Of a DNA stretch of 64,000 bases, positions 1-7,353 are shown one piece after another. The position numbers and the translations under genes are program-made. The notes beneath the pieces were generated by a model. That model was not told the origin of the DNA. It saw only the letters and a program-made list of their open reading frames with translations, and made no database searches. The stretch lies in contig CALXOJ010000003.1 of the NCBI GenBank assembly GCA_944390005.1, positions 111,329 to 175,328 on the forward strand, read 5' to 3'. This DNA is from an uncultured Spirochaetota bacterium (lineage in GTDB: Bacteria; Spirochaetota; Spirochaetia; JAFGXN01). Each line of letters opens with the position of its first letter. The stretch's first letter is position 1.

Positions 1-1
1 G

Positions 2-715
2 CGAAAAATCATTCGTATTGACAAAGAAAAGTGCAGCGGCTGCGGACTCTGCGCTGCCGCCTGTCATGAAGGTGCCATCGAAATGGTCAACGGAAAAGCC
101 GAATTGGTTCGCGAAAATTTCTGCGACGGACTCGGCGACTGCTTGCCGGCGTGTCCGACAGGAGCGATTGCCTTTGAAACCAGAGAGGCTCCCGCCTATG
201 ACGAAGCTGCTGTCAACGCCTCCCGCCGCGCAGACGCTTCAACCGAAAACTGCCGCCGTACTCACGGCGGCTGCCCCGGCTCGCAGACAGCCGTTTTTTC
301 CCCCGTATTCGCAACATCTTCCGAAACATCGGCTTCCTCCGCACGTCCTGTATCGGAACTGCGGCAGTGGCCGGTTCAAATCAAATTGGTTCCGGTACAG
401 GCGCCGTTTTTCGAAGGAGCTCAGCTCCTCATCGCTGCCGACTGCGCCGCTTACGCCTACGCCGCAATGCATGAAGATTTTATCAAAGGCAAAGTGACCC
501 TCATCGGCTGCCCTAAACTCGACTCCATCGATTACTCCGAAAAACTGACGCAAATCATCGCACTTAACGGCATCAAAAGCGTTACTGTCGTCCGCATGGA
601 AGTTCCCTGCTGCGGCGGTCTCCAAGTCATGACCGAAACCGCACTCAAAAGCAGCGGCCGCTTTATCCCGTGGCAGGTCGTTACCATCACCCGCGACGGA
701 CGTATCGCCGAATAA
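2..715 (+). CDS. 4Fe-4S dicluster ferredoxin-like protein (5' end outside window)
   Basis: The frame is open at the left edge, so the start codon lies outside; probably only a few residues are missing, because the first visible residues (KIIRIDKEKCSGCG) look like the usual N-terminus of this family. A first cluster motif CSGCGLCAAAC is followed by a second, CDGLGDCLPACP, which lacks one cysteine of the canonical spacing, as is common in this family. The C-terminal half carries IGCPKLD and EVPCCGGL, further cysteines that may bind a cluster or act in redox. A soluble cytoplasmic electron carrier is the likely role; the partner is unknown. Between the two halves lies a low-complexity stretch rich in Ala, Ser and Thr. 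The stop is followed 19 bases later by a GC-rich repeat. Confidence 0.8.
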   Translation, partial: RKIIRIDKEKCSGCGLCAAACHEGAIEMVNGKAELVRENFCDGLGDCLPACPTGAIAFETREAPAYDEAAVNASRRADASTENCRRTHGGCPGSQTAVFSPVFATSSETSASSARPVSELRQWPVQIKLVPVQAPFFEGAQLLIAADCAAYAYAAMHEDFIKGKVTLIGCPKLDSIDYSEKLTQIIALNGIKSVTVVRMEVPCCGGLQVMTETALKSSGRFIPWQVVTITRDGRIAE

Positions 716-733
716 CTTCTTTCTGTTTTCATT

Positions 734-830
734 TGGGCGTCCCGACCGCCTGCGGCGGCCGTCGGCGCCCTCCGGACCCGGTCTGCCCGACGGGCAGACG
801 GCCTTACGGCCTCCTCCGGGCGCCTGACGC
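734..830 (+). repeat. GC-rich structured repeat, copy A
   Basis: This is a 97-bp GC-rich element made of consecutive stem-loops: GGGCG...CGCCC around CCGCC-TGC-GGCGG, then GTCTGCCCG-A-CGGGCAGAC, then GGCC-TTAC-GGCC. A second copy in the same orientation lies at 32301-32404 and is nearly identical outside the loops. Both sit within 20 bases downstream of a stop codon. It has no coding potential and may act as a REP-like element or a transcript-end structure. The rest of 716-1167 holds a weak terminator, AT-rich sequence and the poly-G promoter, with no gene. Confidence 0.75.
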
Positions 831-834
831 GCTT

Positions 835-852
835 ACGGCTCGGGCCGTTTTT
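835..852 (+). terminator. possible weak rho-independent terminator
   Basis: A 5-bp stem ACGGC/GCCGT with a four-base loop is followed by five T and further A/T bases. It directly follows repeat copy A and could end transcription of the ferredoxin-like gene. The stem is short, so the call is tentative. Confidence 0.35.
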
Positions 853-1113
853 ATTTGCGAATCAAATTTTCCTTCTGAGGCGCTCTCCTTTCAACGAATT
901 TTATCCAAGGGCGCTTTTTTTGTCATTGAAGATGCGTTGCTTTTTATTGCAACTGCCGATTTGCCGATAAACTCCGACGGTTTTTAAAGCGATAAACCGC
1001 AAAACACCTCAGTGCCGAAGCTGCGCCTCTGCCGGCAAACTGTTTTCGCCCGCAATTCGGTTAATTTTGAACACTTCAAAAATAAGAGACAGTAAATATA
1101 ATTTTAAATTTAA

Positions 1114-1148
1114 TTTTCTTTAAATGGGGGGGGGGGGTAAAATATAAC
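1114..1148 (+). promoter_or_regulatory. putative promoter with poly-G spacer
   Basis: Upstream of the GH29 lipoprotein lie TAAAAT (1138-1143) and the overlapping TATAAC (1143-1148) as possible -10 boxes, with T-rich -35-like sequence at 1114-1125. Either choice puts the 12-G run at 1126-1137 between -35 and -10. A Shine-Dalgarno GAAGGAG follows at 1155-1161. Changing the G count would change spacer length and hence promoter strength. Confidence 0.5.
1126..1137 (+). repeat. 12-G homopolymer tract
   Basis: Twelve consecutive G residues stand in an otherwise AT-rich intergenic region, about 30 bases before the ATG of a surface lipoprotein. Homopolymers of this length slip during replication. 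It is the only long G or C homopolymer I noticed in the window. Confidence 0.95.
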
Positions 1149-1167
1149 CGATGAGAAGGAGACCCAT

Positions 1168-3951
1168 ATGGTAAAAAAAGCAATTTTATTTTTTACAGTG
1201 CTTTTCATGATTTTCGGCTGCGAGCCGACAGTTTATGAAGGAGCCGAAAAGGTTGAAAATCCGACAAAGTCGCGTTCGGGATATTTTAATACCGATGTGA
1301 CGTTGGGAAACGACGTTGTGTCGGTGTTTAATCAATACGGAGAATCCGTCTCCGGATTTGTATTGAGCGAGGAAGGAGAATATACAATCACCTACACCGA
1401 CGGAAAGACAGAGGAAATCGTCATCGACAAAACCCCGCCGGTAATCAACGGTTTTACCAACACGGAACAAAATCTCAATTTGGCAAAGGCAACGGAAATT
1501 GTCGATAACCTCGGAGCGAATGCCGTTTCCGATAACCTGAGCGGTTGGGATTACGAAATGACGGCAACGTGGAAAGACGGACGGGATCCGTTTAAAGAAG
1601 GTCCGGGCGATTATGTGCGCGTCTACGTGGTGTACGACCGCGCGGGCAACGCCTCCGAACCGTTTGAGTGGGAAATTACCGCCTACCGTTTTGAAGGAGG
1701 CGACGGGGAAGAGGTTGCCGTGACACTGAAAGAAAACGGTACGGTGTTGGACGGCAGTGATGTCGTATGGAAAAAGGAACTGACCTCCGTTACCCTGAAG
1801 GCGGAGGCGGCGGGCGGAGACGGTACGTATACGTATTCCTGGTCGGTGAATGACAAACTCATGGAAGGAGAAACGGAAAATACCCTGACGTTGAGTAATC
1901 CTGAGGAAATGCTGTATTCGGTTACCGTTAAAGTCAGGGACGGCGGCGGTATGCCGGCGGTAAAGACCGCGGCGGTCGGATTTGACAAAACTCCGCCCGT
2001 GATTCAGCGCGGTCCGAAGGTGCTGACCAATTATACCTCCGAAGAACGGCTGAATTTTACCGAATCCCTTGCCGATTTACGCATTTCCGAATCCGGTTCG
2101 GGAGTAGCGTCCGTTGAGGGCAGTTATACGGATAGCCCGGGCGAAATCGAACTCAATAAGCCGTATGAAAGAACGGTTACAGTCACCGATAAGGCCGGCA
2201 ACACAAGCGGACCGTTTGTGTATCAAATCATATTTGAAGGAACCGCAAAGGAAGAGGACGAAGCGGAGCTGACGGGAGAAAAGGGCGCGGCGGTTTCAAC
2301 AGAGAATATGAAAATTCCGAGTGAAGCGCAGGTGGAGTGGATGCAGATGGAACAGTATGCGTTCATCCATTGGGGACCGAATACATTCGCCAATGTCGAA
2401 TGGGGCGACGGGTATCCGTCGGGAGCGGATTCGTTCCGGCCGACGCGCGGAGCCGATGAAATCACTCAGGGCTGGATCGACGACGTTGTGACTGCCGGTA
2501 TGACCGGTATAATTTTAACCGCCAAACACCACGACGGGTTCTGCCTGTGGGATACGGTGACCACCGAATACTCGGTCTGTAAAAAAGGCGAAGGCTACGA
2601 ATATTATCAGGACGATGTACTGAAAGCGCTGATTGAGAATATGCGCGATTACAACCGGGCAAATACGGAAAAACCGCTGAGGCTGGGCGTTTACGTCTCT
2701 CCGTGGGACAGAAATCACTGGACTTACGGAGGAACGGACAGCAGCGGAAAATATCCGTATTTGGAATACGTGTTCCGCACGCAGGTGACGGAAGTGGTCG
2801 AATATGTGGAAAAATACGGTAAAGGCGATGTGATTCTCTTTGAGTTGTGGCTTGACGGCGCCAATGAGTTAGGGGGGTGGTACGGCGGAAAATTGTATGC
2901 CGAACATGTATCGCAGGACGGAGCTTCGGTTTCCGTTCCTATTCTGGATAACGGGCGCGCCGATGTCAGCCGGTTTACCCAGAATTACAATTACGCCTCC
3001 AAATTGAATTACAATCTCTCCCACCGCAATGTCAGCGCGCGTCCGTCGGACTGGCGCAGCCGCATTTACTCCGTGGCTCAGGAGGTGGTCGACAGTTACG
3101 AGCCGTGTGAAATTATGGTTTTCGGAACTCATATCCGCTGGGTCGGCAACGAACAGGGCTGGGCGGATCGTACCAACTGGATTATGCCTGATGATGTGAC
3201 GACTCCGTGGAGCGACAAGGCTCAGACTCACGGACACGAAAACGGAAGTAAGGTTATGCCGGCCGAAGCGGACATGAAGACGCAGAACGGCTGGTTTTAC
3301 ACGGCGGGAGAGGACAAGGGGGCGGCCAAAATGATTGAGTTCTGGTACCGCACGGTCGGACGCAACGCGACGCTGCTGCTGAACTTCTCTCCGGATCAGT
3401 CGGGACAGATTCCGTCCTATAACCTGACTTCGGCGCAGACGATGTGGAAGACGGTTTCCTCCGATTTGGACGACAATCTGACCGCGCGCGCCTACAAAGT
3501 CTCGGCTAGCGATGTGCGCGACAATTGCGTTGAATATTCGCCGTACAACGTCATCGACGGCAGCTACGACACCTACTGGACGGTCGGCGACGGACGCGGC
3601 AGTAACAGTGAAGGTGATGAATGGATTCAGATTTCCTTCTCAGACGCCGTCTCCTTCAACCGCGTCGTGCTGCAGGAGAACATCCGCTTCGGACAGCGGG
3701 TCAAAGTGTTTAAGGTCGAGTACAGAAACGGCGGAAGCGATGAATGGAAAATGCTCACTTATCCGGATATGCCGACGTCCATCAGCGGCGACAACAATAA
3801 TCCCGACGTGACGACCACCATCGGTTACAAACGGATTTTAAGAAGCAACACCGTCAGCGCGACGGACGTGCGGGTGACTTTCACGGATTACCGCAACAGT
3901 CAGAGGGTGCCGGTTGTGCTTTCCGAGTTCGGACTGTATCTGGCGGATTAA
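1168..3951 (+). CDS. surface lipoprotein with GH29 alpha-L-fucosidase domain
   Basis: 927 residues. A lipoprotein signal ends in IFGC with Cys18. Residues about 35-365 are Ig/PKD-like beta domains, with two IDKTPPVI/FDKTPPVI linkers and two DRAGN/DKAGN motifs. The GH29 catalytic domain begins near residue 380; signatures are FIHWGPNTF, TAKHHDGFCLWDT and FELWLDGA, in which Asp563 matches the family's catalytic nucleophile. Residues about 775-927 resemble an F5/8 type C (CBM32) sugar-binding domain (NVIDGSYDTYWTVG). Expected role: removal of terminal L-fucose from glycans at the cell surface. The ATG is chosen for its GAAGGAG ribosome site. The next gene, another lipoprotein, follows after 16 bases, so both probably share the poly-G promoter. 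The acid/base residue is not assigned. Confidence 0.88.
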   Translation: MVKKAILFFTVLFMIFGCEPTVYEGAEKVENPTKSRSGYFNTDVTLGNDVVSVFNQYGESVSGFVLSEEGEYTITYTDGKTEEIVIDKTPPVINGFTNTEQNLNLAKATEIVDNLGANAVSDNLSGWDYEMTATWKDGRDPFKEGPGDYVRVYVVYDRAGNASEPFEWEITAYRFEGGDGEEVAVTLKENGTVLDGSDVVWKKELTSVTLKAEAAGGDGTYTYSWSVNDKLMEGETENTLTLSNPEEMLYSVTVKVRDGGGMPAVKTAAVGFDKTPPVIQRGPKVLTNYTSEERLNFTESLADLRISESGSGVASVEGSYTDSPGEIELNKPYERTVTVTDKAGNTSGPFVYQIIFEGTAKEEDEAELTGEKGAAVSTENMKIPSEAQVEWMQMEQYAFIHWGPNTFANVEWGDGYPSGADSFRPTRGADEITQGWIDDVVTAGMTGIILTAKHHDGFCLWDTVTTEYSVCKKGEGYEYYQDDVLKALIENMRDYNRANTEKPLRLGVYVSPWDRNHWTYGGTDSSGKYPYLEYVFRTQVTEVVEYVEKYGKGDVILFELWLDGANELGGWYGGKLYAEHVSQDGASVSVPILDNGRADVSRFTQNYNYASKLNYNLSHRNVSARPSDWRSRIYSVAQEVVDSYEPCEIMVFGTHIRWVGNEQGWADRTNWIMPDDVTTPWSDKAQTHGHENGSKVMPAEADMKTQNGWFYTAGEDKGAAKMIEFWYRTVGRNATLLLNFSPDQSGQIPSYNLTSAQTMWKTVSSDLDDNLTARAYKVSASDVRDNCVEYSPYNVIDGSYDTYWTVGDGRGSNSEGDEWIQISFSDAVSFNRVVLQENIRFGQRVKVFKVEYRNGGSDEWKMLTYPDMPTSISGDNNNPDVTTTIGYKRILRSNTVSATDVRVTFTDYRNSQRVPVVLSEFGLYLAD

Positions 3952-3967
3952 AAAAAGGAGAAAAGAG

Positions 3968-5839
3968 ATGAAAAAAACGGTTTTGATGATGATGACGGCG
4001 GCGGCGCTGCTCTTCGGCTGCAACGAAAGCCGGTCTTTACTGACAAAGATTACGATTACCTCCGACGTGAAGGAGGTGTATGTGGGGTCGACGGCGCAGC
4101 TGACGGCGAGCGTGGAGCCTGCGGACGTGCCTGAGGCGGTGGTATGGAGCAGCAGCGATGAGAAGACGGCGTCAGTCGACCAGAAAGGAGTGGTGACGGG
4201 AATCAAGGAGGGAACGGTCACGATTAAGCTGGCGTCAAAGGCGGATGAGAATATGTGCGCCGAGACGCAGATTGCGGTGGTGAAAAACCCGAATCCCGTG
4301 ACGGTCGCCTCTGTGGTGATCACGGACGGGGAAATGGTCGCCGGGGAAGAGGTGACGGTGAAGGCCGCGGTGGACGAAAACGGGGCGTATACGGCTCAGA
4401 AGGCGTTCGGTGCGACGGTGAGTTTTTCCGACGGTTCGCAGGGACGCTATGATGAGACGGTGAGCTGGGTTTTGGGAGAGTCGGAGCCGGAAGGAGCGTT
4501 TACGCTGTCGCAGGACGGAGTGCTGAGCTTCAGCCTTGCCGCGGAAGAGGCGTCCGGAGAGGCCGCGCTGGGAAGCGCGGTGGTCGAGGCGCTCTCCAAT
4601 TACGACGGAACGACGGAGGCGGCGGTGAGGGTCAGCGTTGTGGACGCGGAGGCGCCGGATTCGCTGGAAATTGCGGACGCCTCCGGATACGGTTTTGAAG
4701 GCGGAGAGCTGGCGCTGTTTGAGGGAGGCAGCGGCGTTACGGCGCAGGTGTTTGTCAATCCGGTGGGCGAGCCGCAGGAGGCTGTGTGGAGCTCGGAGCC
4801 GGCGGGAGCCGTAAAGATTCTTCTGCCCGAAGAACCGGAGACGGAAGCGGGGGAGACCCCCGCGGGGAAAGTTCTGCTGAAAAAGGGAACGGTTGAGGAA
4901 GGCGTTTCCGAAGCCGTTGTCACCGTCACCCGCGGAGGCGTGAGCGCCCGCCTGCCGGTGAGTTTTCCCGAAGCGGAGATTATCCCCGGCGGTTATGAAG
5001 GCAATAACTGGATTGAAGGCGAAACTCTGACGCTGACTGCCGCCGGATCGTTGTTTGAGGTTACGGGAGTCGACGGATCTGCCGGTACGGTCTCCGACAG
5101 TGTTTGGACCGTACCCGCGCCGGCCGGCAGCGCTGATAGCGAACAGAAAACCGTAACCTGGCAATGCCGCTCTCTTCTGGGCGGGGAAACGTTTACAGTT
5201 TCGCTTGAAGGAAAAGTCTGGAATGATACGCACGTGCGCTACGACGACGGTATTTTTAAAACGGTCAAGGTCTTTGATTTTACGGTGGAGAATGAGGCAA
5301 AAAATGCGGGCGTTAAGGTTAAACGGGGCGTCAGCGGAACTTGGAATGAGAAATCAAATTGGGATACGGTGACCTACTCCGACGGTGAAGGATATACCTT
5401 TACGACAAATAATGGAGACGGCGTGCGGTTTGTCTTTCCCGAGACCGACGGCGATCTTGATTTCGAATTGATAATGGTTGAAACGAAGTGGGACAACAGC
5501 AATGCCAATATTCACCTGTCATGGTGGTACAGCAATGCCGATATTTACGGATATTCCTTTTATAAAGGCGGGAAAAGCTTTTTTATGTTGGACAGTTACA
5601 ATTACAGCGCGTCGAATGGGTTTGACGCATCCGTTACGGCAAATACCTTCAACCGTTTCTATGCTTTTGACGACGGAGCAAACCACTCGGGACGGGTCAA
5701 CGACGGCGATGTAAAATCTTTTTCTTTTTCCGACAGCCATACGCTTGATTCGTTTACAAGCATTCAGCTGGAATTCAATGAAGGCGCATCCTGTACCTAC
5801 ACCATCAAAACCGTCGCCTTTTACAAGGAGGCACAATAA
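3968..5839 (+). CDS. BIG2 Ig-like surface lipoprotein, function unknown
   Basis: 623 residues; the ATG at 3968 follows AAAAGGAG, and the open frame extends upstream without a better start. The signal peptide ends in LLFGC (Cys18). Residues about 25-105 form a bacterial Ig-like domain of BIG2 type (VYVGSTAQLTASVEP, VVWSSSDEKTASVD, GVVTGIKEGTVTIKL). More beta-rich Ig-like segments follow to about residue 420. The C-terminal 200 residues are rich in Asn, Asp, Ser, Phe and Tyr and look like a beta-sandwich, possibly sugar-binding. No catalytic motif is seen. The gene follows the fucosidase lipoprotein closely, suggesting a shared transcript and a surface adhesin or glycan-binding role (inference). 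Base composition is strikingly G-rich from about 4040 to 4980 and more AT-rich near the 3' end. Confidence 0.8.
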   Translation: MKKTVLMMMTAAALLFGCNESRSLLTKITITSDVKEVYVGSTAQLTASVEPADVPEAVVWSSSDEKTASVDQKGVVTGIKEGTVTIKLASKADENMCAETQIAVVKNPNPVTVASVVITDGEMVAGEEVTVKAAVDENGAYTAQKAFGATVSFSDGSQGRYDETVSWVLGESEPEGAFTLSQDGVLSFSLAAEEASGEAALGSAVVEALSNYDGTTEAAVRVSVVDAEAPDSLEIADASGYGFEGGELALFEGGSGVTAQVFVNPVGEPQEAVWSSEPAGAVKILLPEEPETEAGETPAGKVLLKKGTVEEGVSEAVVTVTRGGVSARLPVSFPEAEIIPGGYEGNNWIEGETLTLTAAGSLFEVTGVDGSAGTVSDSVWTVPAPAGSADSEQKTVTWQCRSLLGGETFTVSLEGKVWNDTHVRYDDGIFKTVKVFDFTVENEAKNAGVKVKRGVSGTWNEKSNWDTVTYSDGEGYTFTTNNGDGVRFVFPETDGDLDFELIMVETKWDNSNANIHLSWWYSNADIYGYSFYKGGKSFFMLDSYNYSASNGFDASVTANTFNRFYAFDDGANHSGRVNDGDVKSFSFSDSHTLDSFTSIQLEFNEGASCTYTIKTVAFYKEAQ

Positions 5840-5853
5840 TATTTTTCTCCCGC

Positions 5854-5878
5854 GGCGCCCGTAAGGGCGCCTTTTTTT
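5854..5878 (+). terminator. rho-independent terminator
   Basis: A perfect stem GGCGCCC-GTAA-GGGCGCC is followed by seven T. It ends the two-gene lipoprotein transcript 15 bases after the stop. Confidence 0.9.
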
Positions 5879-5907
5879 CGCCAAACGGGAATCTTTTCGC
5901 TTTCCCC

Positions 5908-5936
5908 TTGCAAATCGCTTCGTATCAAATTATAAT
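5908..5936 (+). promoter_or_regulatory. sigma70-type promoter for aminotransferase operon
   Basis: TTGCAA (5908-5913), a 17-base spacer and a consensus TATAAT (5931-5936) precede the ATG at 5972, with AAGGAG at 5961-5966. Confidence 0.8.
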
Positions 5937-5971
5937 GGAAAAAATCGTTGTAGCAACTCTAAGGAGAACTT

Positions 5972-7168
5972 ATGGCTGTTTCGGAGAGGACAGCGGCGGC
6001 TGTCGAAAACGGATCGTTTATCAGAAAAATGTTTGAACGCGGCAACGAGCTGAGGAAAAAATACGGCGACGATGCGGTATTTGATTTCAGTTTGGGAAAT
6101 CCCGACGCGCCGCCGCCCGCGGTTTTCGAAGAAAAAATTATTGAATGTGTGCGGGAATCCGGCGCCAATAAATACGGTTACATGTCCAACGCGGGTTATC
6201 CTCAAACGCGTGCGGTGATTGCCGGCCGCGTTTCGAAAGAGCAGCAGACGCGGCTGACGGCTGACGATACAGTGATGACGTGCGGTGCCGGCGGAGCTTT
6301 GAATGTTGTTTTAAAAACGGTGCTGAATCCGGGTGACGAGGTGCTTGCTGTCGCTCCGTGTTTTATGGAGTACCGGTTCTACACCGAAAACCACGGCGGT
6401 GTTTTTAAAACCGTTCCGGCGGCTGCCGATTTTGGGCTTGACGTTGATGCGTTGGAGGCGGCCGTTTCTCCGAAGACGGCTGCGCTCATCATTAATTCTC
6501 CCAACAATCCTACGGGACGAATTTATTCCGATGAATCGCTCAAACGTTTGGGAGAAATGCTGCTTCGCAAACGCAAAGACACGGGACGGACAGTGTATCT
6601 CATCAGCGATGAACCTTACCGCCGCATTGTTTACGGAGGTCGAACGGTTCCTTCTCTTTTCGATAAATATCCCCACTCGGTTGTCGTCAATTCGTTTTCG
6701 AAAGAATTGTCGATTCCCGGCGAGCGGCTGGGCTACATTGCGCTCAACCCGGCGGCTGAAGATGCCGAACGGATGCGCGCCGGCTTCGTTTTGTGCAACC
6801 GAATTCTCGGATTTGTCAATGCGCCGTCGCTGATGCAGAAAGTGATCGCCCGCCTTCCCGAAGACTGCGAAGTCGATATTTCGGTATACGATCGGCGCCG
6901 TCAAACGCTGTGCAAAGCGTTGTCGGAGATCGGTTACGAATACGCCGAACCGGAAGGCGCTTTTTACTTGTTTGTGAAAGCGCCCTCCGGCGACGATGCG
7001 GCGGACTGCGAGCGGTTAGCCCGTTACAACGTTTTAACGGTTCCGGGACGCGGATTTGCATACCCCGGCTGGTTTCGGGTATCATACTGCGTTGCCGACA
7101 AAGTGATTGCCGGTTCGATTCCCGCTTTCAAACAAGCGTTTGCCGACTGCCAAGGAGGCAAATCGTGA
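5972..7168 (+). CDS. class I/II PLP-dependent aminotransferase
   Basis: 398 residues, typical length for the aspartate-aminotransferase-like fold type I family. Recognisable blocks: FDFSLGNPDAPPP, NKYGYMSNAGYPQTR, TCGAGGALNVVLKT (cofactor phosphate), INSPNNPTGRIYS, ISDEPYRRIVY, and NSFSKELSIPGERLGY, in which Lys244 is the PLP Schiff-base lysine. C-terminal RVSYC supplies the substrate-carboxylate arginine. It transfers amino groups between an amino acid and a 2-oxo acid in the cytoplasm; the exact substrate cannot be read from sequence. It heads an operon: the next gene starts with GTG overlapping its stop (GTGA), followed by a sodium symporter, so the aminotransferase may act on the imported compound (inference). 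Confidence 0.88.
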   Translation: MAVSERTAAAVENGSFIRKMFERGNELRKKYGDDAVFDFSLGNPDAPPPAVFEEKIIECVRESGANKYGYMSNAGYPQTRAVIAGRVSKEQQTRLTADDTVMTCGAGGALNVVLKTVLNPGDEVLAVAPCFMEYRFYTENHGGVFKTVPAAADFGLDVDALEAAVSPKTAALIINSPNNPTGRIYSDESLKRLGEMLLRKRKDTGRTVYLISDEPYRRIVYGGRTVPSLFDKYPHSVVVNSFSKELSIPGERLGYIALNPAAEDAERMRAGFVLCNRILGFVNAPSLMQKVIARLPEDCEVDISVYDRRRQTLCKALSEIGYEYAEPEGAFYLFVKAPSGDDAADCERLARYNVLTVPGRGFAYPGWFRVSYCVADKVIAGSIPAFKQAFADCQGGKS

Positions 7169-7353
7169 CCGGCGGCGAATTCAGCGTTTTGCTCGGGGTA
7201 ATTTTTCTTTTCGCATCGGCGTTTTTGTGCATCGTTTACGGGATTCTCAACTCAATTCGCCGGCGGCCTCTCTCAGAAAAAGAACGCACCGAAGAGGAAA
7301 AGTGGCTGGATGAAGAAGAAAAAATCGACGACGAATGGACGGGAGGCGTCTGA
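7165..7353 (+). CDS. small single-span membrane protein next to SSS symporter
   Basis: 62 residues starting at GTG, with AAGGAGG at 7153-7159; the GTG overlaps the aminotransferase stop and its own TGA overlaps the symporter ATG (TGATG). One hydrophobic helix (residues about 7-28, VLLGVIFLFASAFLCIVYGI) is followed by a short basic stretch NSIRRR and a strongly acidic tail rich in Glu, Asp and Trp. Small single-helix partners are known next to several sodium-symporter families, and tight coupling supports an accessory subunit role for the next gene (inference). It could be missed by automatic annotation because of its size and GTG start. Confidence 0.75.
   Translation: MTGGEFSVLLGVIFLFASAFLCIVYGILNSIRRRPLSEKERTEEEKWLDEEEKIDDEWTGGV

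Noticed and set aside
4235..5233. 332-residue open frame on the minus strand
   Set aside because: Arg- and His-rich shadow caused by the G-rich coding bias of the Ig-like lipoprotein gene; no start context.
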